A DNA stretch of 64,000 nucleotides from JBQTIU01 sp052387815 (GTDB taxonomy: Bacteria > Pseudomonadota > Alphaproteobacteria > CACIAM-22H2): positions 85,732 to 149,731 of the forward strand of contig JBQTIU010000015.1 of assembly GCA_052387815.1 (NCBI GenBank), given 5' to 3'. Made by a program: the position numbers and the translations under genes. Below are positions 25,606 through 37,350 of this stretch, in pieces; position 1 is the stretch's first letter; each line of letters opens with the position of its first letter. The notes below the pieces were generated by a model that was given only the letters and a program-made list of their open reading frames with translations, made no database searches and was not told where the DNA came from.

Positions 25606-28431
25606 TTACTCCGCGGCCGCGGTCTTGGCGCCGGCGCGCCGGCGGGCGCGGAGCGCGGGCGCGGCCACGGGGGCGGCATCAGGATCGGCGAGCGCGGCCA
25701 ACAGCCGTTCGCGGATGCGCGCCAGCTTGTAGTCGTGGTCGATCTTGTGGCCGAACACGTCCTTGACATAGAAGACGTCGACGACGCGTTCGCCGTAGGT
25801 CGCGATCTTGGCGGTGGTGATCGACAGACCGAGCTCGGTGAGTGCGCTGGTGATATCGTACAAGAGGCCCGGGCGGTCGCGGCCGTTGACCTCGATGAGG
25901 GTGTGCAAGGCCGAGGCCTGGTTGTCGATGAGCACGCGCGGCGGGACCGTGAACACGCGGGTGCGGGCCAGGAACGCCGGCCGCCGAGCGAGCGCCGCCT
26001 TGAGATCGAGGCGCCGCGACAGGCTCTGCTCGATGAGCGTCGCCAGGCGCGCCAAGCGCTCGGGCTTGTCGAACGCGGCCCCGGCTTCCCCAGTCCCGGT
26101 CGGGGCCCGTTGGATCGCGAACGTGTCGAGCGCCATGCCGTTGGCCATGGTGAAGATCTGGGCGGCGAGGATGTTGGCGCCGGCGAGCGCCATGGCGCCG
26201 GCGATCCGGCTGAACAAGCCGGGATGGTCGGCGGTGTAGACCGTGATCTCGGTGATGGCGCGCGCCCGGTCGATGCGCGAGGCGAGCGCGACCGGCGCCC
26301 CATCGGCTTCGGCTTGGCGGACGAGGCGCGCATGACGGGCCTGCGTTGACGGGTCGAGCGACAGCCAGTAGGCCGGGTAGCCGCGCGTGAAATGCTGGGC
26401 GAGATCGGCCGCGGACCAGTCGGCGAGCTCGGCCCTGAGCGCCGCCTTGGCCGCCTCGACGCGGAGCTTGGCGGCCTCCTCGGGCACGTTCCCCGACATC
26501 GCTTCCTCGGCTCGGGCGTAGAGCTCGCGCAGCAGGGCCGCCTTCCAGTTGTTGAACACATGCGGGCCGACGGCGCGGATGTCGGCCACGGTCAGGCACA
26601 GCAGCAGCCGCAACCGCTCGGGCGACTGCACCAGGGCGGCGAAATCCCGGATCGTCTGCGGGTCGTGGATGTCGCGCTTGAACGCCGCGTTCGACATCGC
26701 CAGGTGGTGGCGGACCAGCCACGCGACGGTCTCAGTCTCTTCCTCGCTCAAGCCCAGGCGCGGCCCGAGCTTGAGGGCGATCTCGGCGCCGATCAGGGAA
26801 TGGTCGCCGCCGCGACCCTTGGCGACGTCGTGCAGGAGCACGGCCAGATAAAGCGCGCGGCGCGACTGGATCTTGCCGATGATCTCCGAGGCCAGGGGAT
26901 GGTCCTCGCGGAGCTCCCCCCGCTCGATGCGGCTCAAGATGCCGATCGCGAACACGGTGTGCTCGTCGACGGTGTAGACATGGTACATGTCGTGCTGCAT
27001 CTGCGCCACGACGCGGCCGAAATCGGGAATGAAGCGGCCGAACACGCCGGCTTCGTTCAGGCGCCGGAGCGCCGTCTCGGGGTCGCGCCGGTCGGTGAGG
27101 ATGTCGATGAACAGCCGGTTGGCGTCGTGGTTGGCGCGCAGGCGCGCATCGACGAGCCGCAAGTTGCGGCGGATGAGGCGCAGCGCCTCGGGGTGGATGT
27201 CGCAATCGTGCTCCTGCGCGATGCGGAACACCTTGAGGAAGTTCACCGGATCGTCGGCGAAGGCCGACGGCTGGGCCGCCGTCAGGCGCCCGTTCTCGAG
27301 GGCGAAGCCGCCGATCAGCTTGGCCTTGCGCATGAGCTTGGAGAGCCCGCCGAACAGCGGCTTCTTTTCCGTCGCGATCTCGAGCGCGGCGCAGAAAATG
27401 CGAGTCAGGTCGCCGACATCCTTGGCGATCAGGAAGTAGTGTTTCATGAACCGTTCGACCCCGCGCGTCCCGCGGTGGTCGGTATAGCCGAGGCGCGCCG
27501 CGATCTCGCCCTGCACGTCGAAGGTCAGGCGGTCCTCGAGCCGGCCGGCGAGGTAGTGCAGGTGGCAGCGAACCCGCCACAGGAACTCCTGGGCCTTGGC
27601 GAAGGTGGCCGATTCCTCGGCGCTCAATACGCCTTTGGCCACCAGGTCGTCGATGCGCGCCATGCGGTGAACGTATTTGGCGATCCAGAACAGCGTGTGG
27701 AGATCGCGCAAGGCGCCCTTGCCCTCCTTGACGTTGGGCTCGAGCACGTAGCGCGAATCGCCCATGCGCTTGTGGCGCTCGTTGCGCTCGGCGAGCTTGG
27801 CGGCGACGTATTCGCCTTGCGTGCCCTTGACGATCTCGGCGAAGAACCGCTTGCGGAACCGCGCGTACAGTTGGTCGTCGCCCCACACATAGCGCGATTC
27901 GAGAACGGCGGTGCGGATCGTGAGGTCGGCGCCGGCGAGGTGGATGCTCTCGTCGAGCGAGCGAGTCGCGTGCCCGACCTTGAGGCCGAGGTCCCACAGC
28001 GTGTAGAGGACGGACTCGACCAGCTGCTCACCGCGCGCCGTCGTCTTGTAAGGGCGCAGGAACAAGAGATCGATGTCGGAGGAGGGGCACAATTCGGCCC
28101 GGCCGTAGCCCCCCACTGCGGCGATCACGAGGCGCTCGGCGGCGGTCGGATTGGCGACCGGGTGGATGCGCCGGTCGGCCCAGTCGTGGATGACCCGGAC
28201 CAGCTGATCGATGAGGAAGCTGGTCGCCCGCACGGCTTGGCCGCCGTCGGCCTCTCCGTCCTCGAAGCGCCGGCGGATCTCGGCCCGGCCGGCGGCCAGC
28301 GCCGCCTTGAGAAGCTCGGCCAGCCGCGCCTTTTCGCCGGGCCCGAGGCCATCGAGCGCGCCGGCCAGCGCGCGCCGGTCGATGATCAGTCGCTGGTTGT
28401 CGACGCCATCCATGACCTTGGCGATCCCCAA
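25606..28431 (-). CDS. glnD: GlnD: bifunctional uridylyltransferase/uridylyl-removing enzyme for PII
   Basis: Senses glutamine and modifies PII proteins to control nitrogen assimilation. It has 941 residues, the alphaproteobacterial size. The nucleotidyltransferase motif is GGYGRAELCPSSDIDLLFL at 107-125. The HD phosphohydrolase site is LAVLLHDVAKGRGGDHS, and two C-terminal ACT domains follow, beginning EITVYTADHPGLFSRIAGAM and LIEVNGRDRPGLLYDITSAL. The tail is basic (RARRRAGAKTAAAE). It diverges from a small lipoprotein gene 73 bases upstream. Confidence 0.97.
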   Translation of the reverse strand: MGIAKVMDGVDNQRLIIDRRALAGALDGLGPGEKARLAELLKAALAAGRAEIRRRFEDGEADGGQAVRATSFLIDQLVRVIHDWADRRIHPVANPTAAERLVIAAVGGYGRAELCPSSDIDLLFLRPYKTTARGEQLVESVLYTLWDLGLKVGHATRSLDESIHLAGADLTIRTAVLESRYVWGDDQLYARFRKRFFAEIVKGTQGEYVAAKLAERNERHKRMGDSRYVLEPNVKEGKGALRDLHTLFWIAKYVHRMARIDDLVAKGVLSAEESATFAKAQEFLWRVRCHLHYLAGRLEDRLTFDVQGEIAARLGYTDHRGTRGVERFMKHYFLIAKDVGDLTRIFCAALEIATEKKPLFGGLSKLMRKAKLIGGFALENGRLTAAQPSAFADDPVNFLKVFRIAQEHDCDIHPEALRLIRRNLRLVDARLRANHDANRLFIDILTDRRDPETALRRLNEAGVFGRFIPDFGRVVAQMQHDMYHVYTVDEHTVFAIGILSRIERGELREDHPLASEIIGKIQSRRALYLAVLLHDVAKGRGGDHSLIGAEIALKLGPRLGLSEEETETVAWLVRHHLAMSNAAFKRDIHDPQTIRDFAALVQSPERLRLLLCLTVADIRAVGPHVFNNWKAALLRELYARAEEAMSGNVPEEAAKLRVEAAKAALRAELADWSAADLAQHFTRGYPAYWLSLDPSTQARHARLVRQAEADGAPVALASRIDRARAITEITVYTADHPGLFSRIAGAMALAGANILAAQIFTMANGMALDTFAIQRAPTGTGEAGAAFDKPERLARLATLIEQSLSRRLDLKAALARRPAFLARTRVFTVPPRVLIDNQASALHTLIEVNGRDRPGLLYDITSALTELGLSITTAKIATYGERVVDVFYVKDVFGHKIDHDYKLARIRERLLAALADPDAAPVAAPALRARRRAGAKTAAAE

Positions 28432-28504
28432 ATCGTGCCGGGCGCACTATAATGCCGGTCGGGCGGCCGTGCGTCAGCGAATTTTTCCGGCCCGGGGATG
28501 CCCC

Positions 28505-28993
28505 ATGAGACCGCTTGCCTTGACGGCCGTTCTGCTGCTGGTGGGCGCCTGCCCCGCCGCCCCGCCGCCGCGCTCCCTCGCGCCCCGCCTGGCGCTCGCG
28601 CTCGCCGACGACGGAACGGCGATCGAGGTGGTAGCGGTCGACCGGCTGGGGCTGACCGCGGCGGAGCTGATCGGCCCGGGCGGCCAGCGGTCCCGGGCCG
28701 GGCCGATCGAGCGCGAGCCGGTCCGCGCGCCTGCCCTGCCGACGCCGGCCGGGGTCGGCGTCGGCGTCGCCGGCGGCAGCCGCGGGATCGACGTCTCGGG
28801 CGTCATCATCGAGTTGCCGATCGGCGGGACCGCGTCTCCGCCTCCGACCCTGGTGCGCTCGCGCGCGCGCTTTTCCGTCCCCGACCTTGCCGCCTATCGC
28901 CGCGATTGGCGCTCGCTCGTCGTGCGCCTGACCTTCGGGCTAGCGCCGGGCGAGGTCAAGCGGGCCGAGCTCCCCGCCCCCCAGCCGGACTAG
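28505..28993 (+). CDS. Putative lipoprotein, function unknown
   Basis: A protein of 162 residues. A short signal peptide ends in LLLVGACPAA, a possible lipobox with Cys17. The rest is Ala/Pro/Arg-rich with beta-like strands (TAIEVVAVDRLGLTAAELIG, VSGVIIELPIGG, WRSLVVRLTFGL) and no recognised domain. It sits between divergent glnD and convergent mutS. A hairpin follows its stop by 2 bases. Confidence 0.6.
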   Translation: MRPLALTAVLLLVGACPAAPPPRSLAPRLALALADDGTAIEVVAVDRLGLTAAELIGPGGQRSRAGPIEREPVRAPALPTPAGVGVGVAGGSRGIDVSGVIIELPIGGTASPPPTLVRSRARFSVPDLAAYRRDWRSLVVRLTFGLAPGEVKRAELPAPQPD

Positions 28994-28995
28994 GG

Positions 28996-29020
28996 GCCGT
29001 CACACTTCGCTTGTGACGGC
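28996..29020. terminator. Hairpin between convergent lipoprotein gene and mutS
   Basis: Perfect 9-bp stem (GCCGTCACA/TGTGACGGC) with a 7-base loop lies between two genes that end facing each other. It could stop transcription in either direction, although no T run follows it. Confidence 0.5.
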
Positions 29021-29029
29021 GGTCACACC

Positions 29030-31720
29030 CTAGGTCGCCTTTCCCCCGTCCGGCGGCCGCATGAGGGCGCGCAATCGATAGAGTTGCTCGAGCGCCTCTT
29101 TGGGCGTGAGGTGGTCGGGATTGACGGACCTAAGCGCCGCCTCGACTGCCGAGGGCGCTGTCGGCGCGCCGCCCCTGGGCCGCGCGGCGGTGAACAGCGG
29201 CAGGTCGTCGGCGAGCCGGGCCAGCGCGTCGGCCTCGCTGCCGTTCTCGAGGCTCGCCAGCACTTGCTCGGCCCGCGCGATCACCGGCGCCGGCAGGCCG
29301 GCGAGCTTGGCCACATGGATGCCATAGGAACGGTCGGCGACGCCGGGGGCGACCTCGTGCAGGAACACGACGTCGCCCTGCCATTCCTTGACCCGCATGG
29401 TCCGGCAGGCGAGCCCGGCGAGCCGGTCGGCAAGCGCGGTCAACTCGTGGTAATGGGTGGCGAACAGCGCGCGGCAACGGTTGACCGCGGCGAGATGCTC
29501 GACGCTCGCCCAGGCGATCGACAAGCCGTCGAAGGTCGCCGTGCCGCGGCCGATCTCGTCGAGGATGACCAGCGAGCGCGCTCCCGCCTGGTTGAGGATC
29601 GCCGCCGTCTCGACCATCTCGACCATGAAGGTCGAGCGGCCGCGCGCCAGGTCATCGGCGGCGCCGACGCGGCTGAACAGCCGGTCGACCGCCCCGATAT
29701 GGGCGCTGGCCGCCGGCACGAACGAGCCCATCTGCGCGAGGATGGCGATCAGCGCGTTCTGGCGCAGGAAGGTCGACTTGCCGGCCATGTTGGGGCCGGT
29801 CAACAGCCACACGCGCTGGCCCTGGCCGAGCTCGCAATCGTTGGCCACGAACGCGCCGCTTCCCTCATCGGCCAACGCCGCCTCGACCATCGGGTGCCGC
29901 CCGCCCTTGACCTCGAAGGCGAGGCTGTCGTCGACGTGCGCTCGGCAATAGCGCCGCTCGAGGGCGAGATCGGCGAGGCCGGCGGCAACGTCGAGCGCGG
30001 CGATCGCCGCCGCCGCAGCGGCGATCTCGCCGGCGCGCGCCTCCACTTCCCCGACCAGGTCGGCGAACAGGCTCGCCTCGAGCGCCAGCGCCTGGTCGGC
30101 GGCGGATTCGATCCGCCCGGCGAGATCGTTCAGCTCGGCGGTGGTGAAGCGCGCCGCGCCCGTCATGGTCTGGCGATGGATGAAGGCCGGCCCGCCCGCG
30201 GCTGGGGCCGAGGCCAGCTTGTCGGCCTGGGCGGCCGTCACCTCGATGAAATAGCCGATCACGTTGTTGTGGCGGATCTTGAGCGAGGGGACCTTGGCCA
30301 CGGCGGCGTAGCGCGACTGCAGGGCGGCAATCAGCCGCCGGCTCTCGTCGCGCAACTGGCGCACCTCGTCGAGCGCCGCCGAATAGCCGCGGGCGATGAA
30401 GCCGCCGTCGCGGGCGTGGAGCGGCAATTCGGGACCAAGCGCGCGCGCCAGCCGGTCGACCAGGACCGCGTGCTCGCCGAGCCCGCGCCCGGCCTCGGCG
30501 ATGCCGGCCGGCGGGAGGTCGGGCAGCCCGGCCGGGTCGCCGGCGAGCCCCAGGCTGGCGCGGATCGCCGGCACCTGGGCGAGCGCGTCACGCAAGGCGG
30601 CGAGGTCGCGCGGGCCGCCGCGCCCGAGTGCCAGCCTCGAGAGCGCGCGCTCGATGTCGGGGAGGCCCTTGAGGGCGTGGCGCAACGCCTCCCGCGTCCG
30701 CCCGTTGGCGACCAGGAACTCCACCTCGTCGAGGCGGCGGCCGATGGCCTTGGGCTCGGTCAGGGGCGCGGCGAGCCGGGCGGCGAGCGCCCTCGCGCCG
30801 GCCGCGGTTGACGTGCGGTCGATGACGGCGATGAGCGAGCCCCACCGCCCGCCGGCCAGGCTCTCCGTAAGCTCGAGGTTGCGCCGGGTCGCCGGGTCGA
30901 TGTCGAGGAACCCGCCCGCCGCCACTCGGACCGGCGGCGCCAGGCGCGGCAGCCGGCCTTTCTGGGTGAGCTCGACGTAGTCGATGAGCGCGCCCCCCGC
31001 CGCCAGCTCCGCGCGCTCGAAGGCGCCGAAGCCATCCAGCGCCTTGACCGCATAGAGCGCTTCGAGCCGCCGGCGCCCGTTGTCGCTGTCGAAGCGCGCA
31101 CCCGGCAAGGGCGAAAGCGCGGCCCGCCAGGGGGCCAGCGCCGCGGCGAGCTCGGCCCGCCCCACCAGCCGCTCCGAGACCAGCACTTCGCCGGGCGCCA
31201 CCCGGGCGAGCGCCGCCGCCAAGCCCGTCGAGTCGACCTCCTGCATCGAGAACTCGCCGGTCGACATGTCGAGCCAGGCGAGCCCCAGCGCGCCGCCCGC
31301 TTCGGCGAGCGCGGCCAGGTAGTTGTGCGAGCGCGCGTCCAAGAGCGTTTCCTCGGTGAGCGTACCGGGAGTTACGATCCGCACCACGTCGCGCCGCACC
31401 ACCGCCTTGGCGCCGCGGCGTTTGGCGACGTCCGGGTCCTCGAGCTGCTCGCACACCGCGACCCTGAACCCGAGCTGGATCAGCTTGGCGAGGTAACTTT
31501 CGGCGGCGTGCGCCGGCACCCCGCACATCGGCACATCCGCTTCCCCGTGCCGGCCGCGCCTGGTGAGCGTGAGGTCGAGCGCACGTGCCGCCGCCAGCGC
31601 ATCGTCGAAAAACAATTCGTAGAAATCGCCGAGGCGATAGAACAAAAGGCACCCGGGATGGGCGCGCTTGATCTCGAGATACTGCGCCATCATCGGGCTG
31701 GCGTCGGCGGGGTCGGTCAT
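29030..31720 (-). CDS. mutS: MutS: DNA mismatch recognition ATPase
   Basis: Recognises base mismatches and starts repair. It has 896 residues. The mismatch-binding Phe-x-Glu is in LGDFYELFFDDALAAAR near residue 28. Walker A GPNMAGKSTFLRQNALI lies near 640, and SLVILDEIGRGTATFDGLSI is the Walker B/signature region. The N-terminal MMAQYLEIKRAHPGCLLFYR is standard. The leader contains 7-base tandem repeats ending 18 bases before the start. It diverges from maeB. Confidence 0.97.
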   Translation of the reverse strand: MTDPADASPMMAQYLEIKRAHPGCLLFYRLGDFYELFFDDALAAARALDLTLTRRGRHGEADVPMCGVPAHAAESYLAKLIQLGFRVAVCEQLEDPDVAKRRGAKAVVRRDVVRIVTPGTLTEETLLDARSHNYLAALAEAGGALGLAWLDMSTGEFSMQEVDSTGLAAALARVAPGEVLVSERLVGRAELAAALAPWRAALSPLPGARFDSDNGRRRLEALYAVKALDGFGAFERAELAAGGALIDYVELTQKGRLPRLAPPVRVAAGGFLDIDPATRRNLELTESLAGGRWGSLIAVIDRTSTAAGARALAARLAAPLTEPKAIGRRLDEVEFLVANGRTREALRHALKGLPDIERALSRLALGRGGPRDLAALRDALAQVPAIRASLGLAGDPAGLPDLPPAGIAEAGRGLGEHAVLVDRLARALGPELPLHARDGGFIARGYSAALDEVRQLRDESRRLIAALQSRYAAVAKVPSLKIRHNNVIGYFIEVTAAQADKLASAPAAGGPAFIHRQTMTGAARFTTAELNDLAGRIESAADQALALEASLFADLVGEVEARAGEIAAAAAAIAALDVAAGLADLALERRYCRAHVDDSLAFEVKGGRHPMVEAALADEGSGAFVANDCELGQGQRVWLLTGPNMAGKSTFLRQNALIAILAQMGSFVPAASAHIGAVDRLFSRVGAADDLARGRSTFMVEMVETAAILNQAGARSLVILDEIGRGTATFDGLSIAWASVEHLAAVNRCRALFATHYHELTALADRLAGLACRTMRVKEWQGDVVFLHEVAPGVADRSYGIHVAKLAGLPAPVIARAEQVLASLENGSEADALARLADDLPLFTAARPRGGAPTAPSAVEAALRSVNPDHLTPKEALEQLYRLRALMRPPDGGKAT

Positions 31721-31738
31721 GGGCGGGGGGCGGATGGT

Positions 31739-31787
31739 TTGGACCTTGGACCTTACACCTTATACCCAGCACCTTACACCCAGCGCC
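31739..31787. repeat. Seven imperfect 7-bp tandem repeats in the mutS leader
   Basis: Units read TTGGACC, TTGGACC, TTACACC, TTATACC, CAGCACC, TTACACC, CAGCGCC. Every seventh and preceding base is C, and each unit ends ACC or GCC. The array covers 49 bases and ends 18 bases before the mutS start on the minus strand. Confidence 0.85.
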
Positions 31788-31875
31788 TCGCAGCCCCCCT
31801 TCTCAGCCCGGCCGGCAACGCCTAACATGACGGGTCAATAACGGGACAAGGCTTCAAAAGGGGAGAGCGACGGAC

Positions 31876-34152
<2,277 letters not shown>

Positions 34153-34219
34153 GGCCGAGCCCCCAACCACGCGCCTCCCGGCGCCACCGGGACATCATCG
34201 CAAGAGGAGTTCTGGATCC

Positions 34220-34669
34220 ATGACGACGACACGAGTTCTCCGGCCCTGGGCTCTGGCCCTCGCCACCGCCGCGTCCTTGGTCTTGGCGGCGTCCGTCCAG
34301 GCGCAAGAGCCCAAGATCACGGTCATGAACCTGGATGAAATCCTGCAACAGAACCCATTGCAGACCGGCGGGCCGACCGCCAGGGTGAGCGGATCCACCA
34401 AGGCCGGGAACAGCGAGATGCAGATCCTGACGATGAGCAAGATCAGGCTGCATCACCACGAGCAGGAGGATCACATCGTCTATGTGCTCCGGGGAACCGC
34501 GACGGCGCGGCTGGGCGATCAGACCCGCGAGGTCAAGCCGGGCGACATGCTCAACATCCCCCGCTTCGCCAGGCACGGCTTCGAGAAGAAGGGCGACCAA
34601 GATATCGTGTTGCTGGTCGTGGCGACCGCCGGCTGGAAGCCGCTCGAGGACACCAAGTTCCACGACTGA
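34220..34669 (+). CDS. Secreted cupin-domain protein
   Basis: A protein of 149 residues with a signal peptide ending near SVQAQE. The single cupin barrel shows LHHHEQEDHIVYVLRGTATA (motif 1, with the His-x-His and Glu metal ligands) and VKPGDMLNIPRFARHGFEK (motif 2 with Pro and His). AGGAG lies upstream of the ATG. Periplasmic single-domain cupins have varied roles and no substrate is indicated. A likely terminator follows. Confidence 0.8.
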   Translation: MTTTRVLRPWALALATAASLVLAASVQAQEPKITVMNLDEILQQNPLQTGGPTARVSGSTKAGNSEMQILTMSKIRLHHHEQEDHIVYVLRGTATARLGDQTREVKPGDMLNIPRFARHGFEKKGDQDIVLLVVATAGWKPLEDTKFHD

Positions 34670-34692
34670 AGCGGCACCCCACGGCTGCCCCC

Positions 34693-34716
34693 GCCCCGGC
34701 GGGGCCTGCATTTTTT
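34693..34716 (+). terminator. Intrinsic terminator after the secreted cupin gene
   Basis: Short GC stem GCCCC/GGGGC with loop GGC, then CTGCA and six T residues (34711-34716). It separates the cupin gene from phoR. Confidence 0.55.
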
Positions 34717-34806
34717 GGCGAGGGGCACAGCGAGCCCCGACGTCAATTGATGTCGCCGCTCGGGTTCCCTTGACGGCGCCGGCCGGACGGTTCTCTTTAG
34801 ACGCTC

Positions 34807-36213
34807 ATGAAGGGCGCCCGCATTCGCCGTTTCTTGGCCGCGCTGGCGGCGCTCGGCGCCCCGGCCGCGGCGGTTTTTTTCGCCCTCTTCGCGGCGGGCC
34901 ACCTCGCCGGCGGCCCGGCCGTCCTCGGCCTCGCCGCCACCGCGGCCGGGATCGCGGCGCTGGTCTGGCACCATCTAGCCGGGATCGAAGCCTTGCGGGC
35001 GCGGGTCGACGACTTGGCGCATCGGCGCGCGCCGGCCTCCCCGCCCGCCCGCCACCGCTCGAGCGCCGACGACATCGCGCGCGCGGTCGACGAGCTCGAC
35101 CGCGCCGCCCACCGGCGCGAACAGGAGCTTCGATCCCTGGCCGCCACCAACCAGGCGATCCTCGACGCCATGCCCGATCCGCTCGTCCTCCTCGACGACA
35201 CCCGGGCCATCGTGCAGGCCAACGCCGCCGCGGCCGAGCTGCTGGGCGGGGGGCTGGCGGGCCGCGACCTGGCGAGCGTTCTGCGCGATCCGGGCGTGCT
35301 CGCCGCGGTCGAGGAAGCGCTGGCGGGAGCCCCTGCGCCGGCCCGCAAATTCTCCCTGCCCGGCCCCGTCGAGCGGTATTTCAGCGCCCGCGCGCTCAGG
35401 CTGGCCCGCGCCCTGCCCGGGCACGGCAGCCTGGTGCTTGCCCTCTCCGACATCACGGCGATCGAGCACGCCGAGCGCATGCGCGCCGATTTCCTCGCCA
35501 ATGTCAGCCACGAGCTGCGCACGCCCCTGTCGACCCTGCTCGGCTTCACCGAAACCCTGCAAGGGGCGGCGAGCGAGGACAAGGCGACGCGCCAGCGCTT
35601 CCTTGCCATCATGCACGAACAGGCGAGCCGCATGACCCGGCTGGTCGAGGACCTGTTGTCGTTGTCCAAGATCGAGGCGGGCGAGCATCTGCCGCCGACC
35701 GGCCGGGTCGAGCTCGGGCCCCTCATCGCCGGCGTCGCCGCGGCGCTCAAGCCCCAGTCGCAAGCCGCGGCGATCGAGCTCGGGGTCGATGTCGCCGCCG
35801 ACCTTCCGCCCGTGATCGGCGATAGCGACCAGCTCGCCCAGGTGTTCCAGAACCTGATCGACAACGCCATCAAATACGGCCGCAAGGGCGGCAAGGTCGA
35901 GGTCAGCGCCGTTCCCGGCGACCGCCCGCGGCACGCCGCGTTGCGCGTCGCGGGACCGCTGGTGGCGGTGGCGGTGGCCGACCACGGCGAGGGCATCGCG
36001 CGCGAGCATCTGCCGCGGCTGACCGAGCGCTTCTACCGCGTCGATTCCGCCCGCTCTAGCCAACTGGGCTCGACCGGGCTCGGCCTGGCCATCGTCAAGC
36101 ACATCCTCAACCGCCACCGCGGCGCGCTCGCCATCGACAGCGAAGTGGGGCGAGGTTCGGTGTTCACGGTCTACCTGCCGGCCGCCGGCCCCCGGCCCGG
36201 CGCGGCCGGATAG
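34807..36213 (+). CDS. phoR: PhoR: phosphate-regulon sensor histidine kinase
   Basis: Membrane histidine kinase of 468 residues. Two N-terminal helices (about 9-31 and 37-57) are followed by a PAS-like domain (NQAILDAMPDPLVLLDDTRA). The phosphorylated His235 lies in FLANVSHELRTPLSTLLGFT. ATP-binding boxes are NLIDNAIKYG (N), DHGEGI (G1) and GSTGLGLAIVKHI (G2). PhoR family members have this two-helix plus PAS layout and no large periplasmic domain. It is followed after 95 bases by pstS, and its probable partner PhoB is encoded at the far end of the cluster. Confidence 0.93.
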   Translation: MKGARIRRFLAALAALGAPAAAVFFALFAAGHLAGGPAVLGLAATAAGIAALVWHHLAGIEALRARVDDLAHRRAPASPPARHRSSADDIARAVDELDRAAHRREQELRSLAATNQAILDAMPDPLVLLDDTRAIVQANAAAAELLGGGLAGRDLASVLRDPGVLAAVEEALAGAPAPARKFSLPGPVERYFSARALRLARALPGHGSLVLALSDITAIEHAERMRADFLANVSHELRTPLSTLLGFTETLQGAASEDKATRQRFLAIMHEQASRMTRLVEDLLSLSKIEAGEHLPPTGRVELGPLIAGVAAALKPQSQAAAIELGVDVAADLPPVIGDSDQLAQVFQNLIDNAIKYGRKGGKVEVSAVPGDRPRHAALRVAGPLVAVAVADHGEGIAREHLPRLTERFYRVDSARSSQLGSTGLGLAIVKHILNRHRGALAIDSEVGRGSVFTVYLPAAGPRPGAAG

Positions 36214-36239
36214 GCAACGGGTGATCGGCCTGCCCGCTT

Positions 36240-36258
36240 CTGTCATAAAACCGTCGCA
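36240..36258 (+). promoter_or_regulatory. Pho box-like PhoB site upstream of pstS
   Basis: CTGTCATAAAACCGTCGCA matches the PhoB consensus of two CTGTCAT-type 7-mers separated by an AT-rich 4-mer: the first is perfect and the second (CCGTCGC) is partial. It lies 51 bases before the pstS start, a typical position. Confidence 0.65.
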
Positions 36259-36308
36259 CGCGGGTTGTATGCTGGCCCCCGCCCTCGAACCCAAACGGAG
36301 TGCCGGCG

Positions 36309-37286
36309 ATGGTCAAAGCCACCGTGATCGCGGCCGCGCTTGCCGCCCTGCCGGTGCTGGCGGCGCAGGCCCAGTCGCTCGACCCCAAGCTGTCCGACTA
36401 CCAGCCGGTGAGCGGTGTGTCCGGAAACCTCAAGTCGATCGGTTCCGACACGCTCAACAACCTGATGACGCTGTGGGCCGAAGGGTTCCGCGGCCGCTAT
36501 CCCAACGTGCAGATCGAGATCGAGGGCAAGGGATCCTCGACCGCCCCGCCGGCCATGGTCGCCGGCACGGCGCAGTTCGGCCCGATGTCGCGGCCGATGA
36601 AGGGCGCCGAGATCGACGCGTTCGAGAAGAAATACGGCTACAAGCCTTTCGCCATCCGCACGGCGGTCGACGCGCTGGCGGTCTATGTCCACAAGGACAA
36701 CCCGATCCCGTGCCTGACCATGCCGCAGGTCGACGCGATCTTCTCCAAGACCCGCCGCGGCGGCTTCGCCAAAGACATCGCGACTTGGGGCGACGCCGGC
36801 ATGACGGGCGAGTGGGCGAGCCGCCCGATCTCGCTCTACGGCCGCAACTCGGCTTCGGGCACCTACGGCTACTTCAAGGAAGTCGCGCTGTTCAACGGCG
36901 ACTACAAGGACGCGGTGAAGGAGCAGCCGGGCTCGAGCACGGTCGTGCAGGGCGCGGCCTCCGACAAGTACGCCATCGGCTACTCGGGCATCGGCTACAA
37001 GACCGCCGACGTGCGCAGCGTGCCGATTGCCGCCAAGCCGGGCGAGCAGTGCTTCGAGGCGACGGCGGAGAACGCGTACTCGGGCGATTACCCGATCTCG
37101 CGCTTCCTCTATGTCTATGTGAACAAGAACCCGAACCAACCGTTCGACCCGGCGCGCGCCGAGTTCGCGAAATTCGTGCTCTCGAGGAAGGGTCAGGAGG
37201 CGGTCGTCAAGGACGGCTACTTCCCGGTCACCTCGCAGATCGTATTCGAGGACCTGAAGTCGCTCGGCCTGCGCGCCGCCCCGTAA
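36309..37286 (+). CDS. pstS: PstS: periplasmic phosphate-binding protein
   Basis: High-affinity phosphate receptor of the Pst ABC importer, 325 residues with a signal peptide cleaved near AAQAQS. Phosphate contacts are expected in SIGSDTLNNLM, EGKGSSTAPPAMV and GRNSASGTYGYFKEV. Near the C-terminus is SRFLYVYVNKNPNQP. The ATG at 36309 has ACGGAG 8 bases upstream; a GTG at 36300 is also in frame. A Pho box-like site precedes it. Confidence 0.94.
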   Translation: MVKATVIAAALAALPVLAAQAQSLDPKLSDYQPVSGVSGNLKSIGSDTLNNLMTLWAEGFRGRYPNVQIEIEGKGSSTAPPAMVAGTAQFGPMSRPMKGAEIDAFEKKYGYKPFAIRTAVDALAVYVHKDNPIPCLTMPQVDAIFSKTRRGGFAKDIATWGDAGMTGEWASRPISLYGRNSASGTYGYFKEVALFNGDYKDAVKEQPGSSTVVQGAASDKYAIGYSGIGYKTADVRSVPIAAKPGEQCFEATAENAYSGDYPISRFLYVYVNKNPNQPFDPARAEFAKFVLSRKGQEAVVKDGYFPVTSQIVFEDLKSLGLRAAP

Positions 37287-37350
37287 CCACACGTCGCGTC
37301 CGGCCGGCGACCCGCGCGCTCGCCCGCCGCTTCGCCCCCTCCCGGACCGC

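Noticed and set aside
25606..28431. Long plus-strand frame (686 residues) across glnD
   Set aside because: It is the shadow of glnD, with low-complexity composition and no start context.
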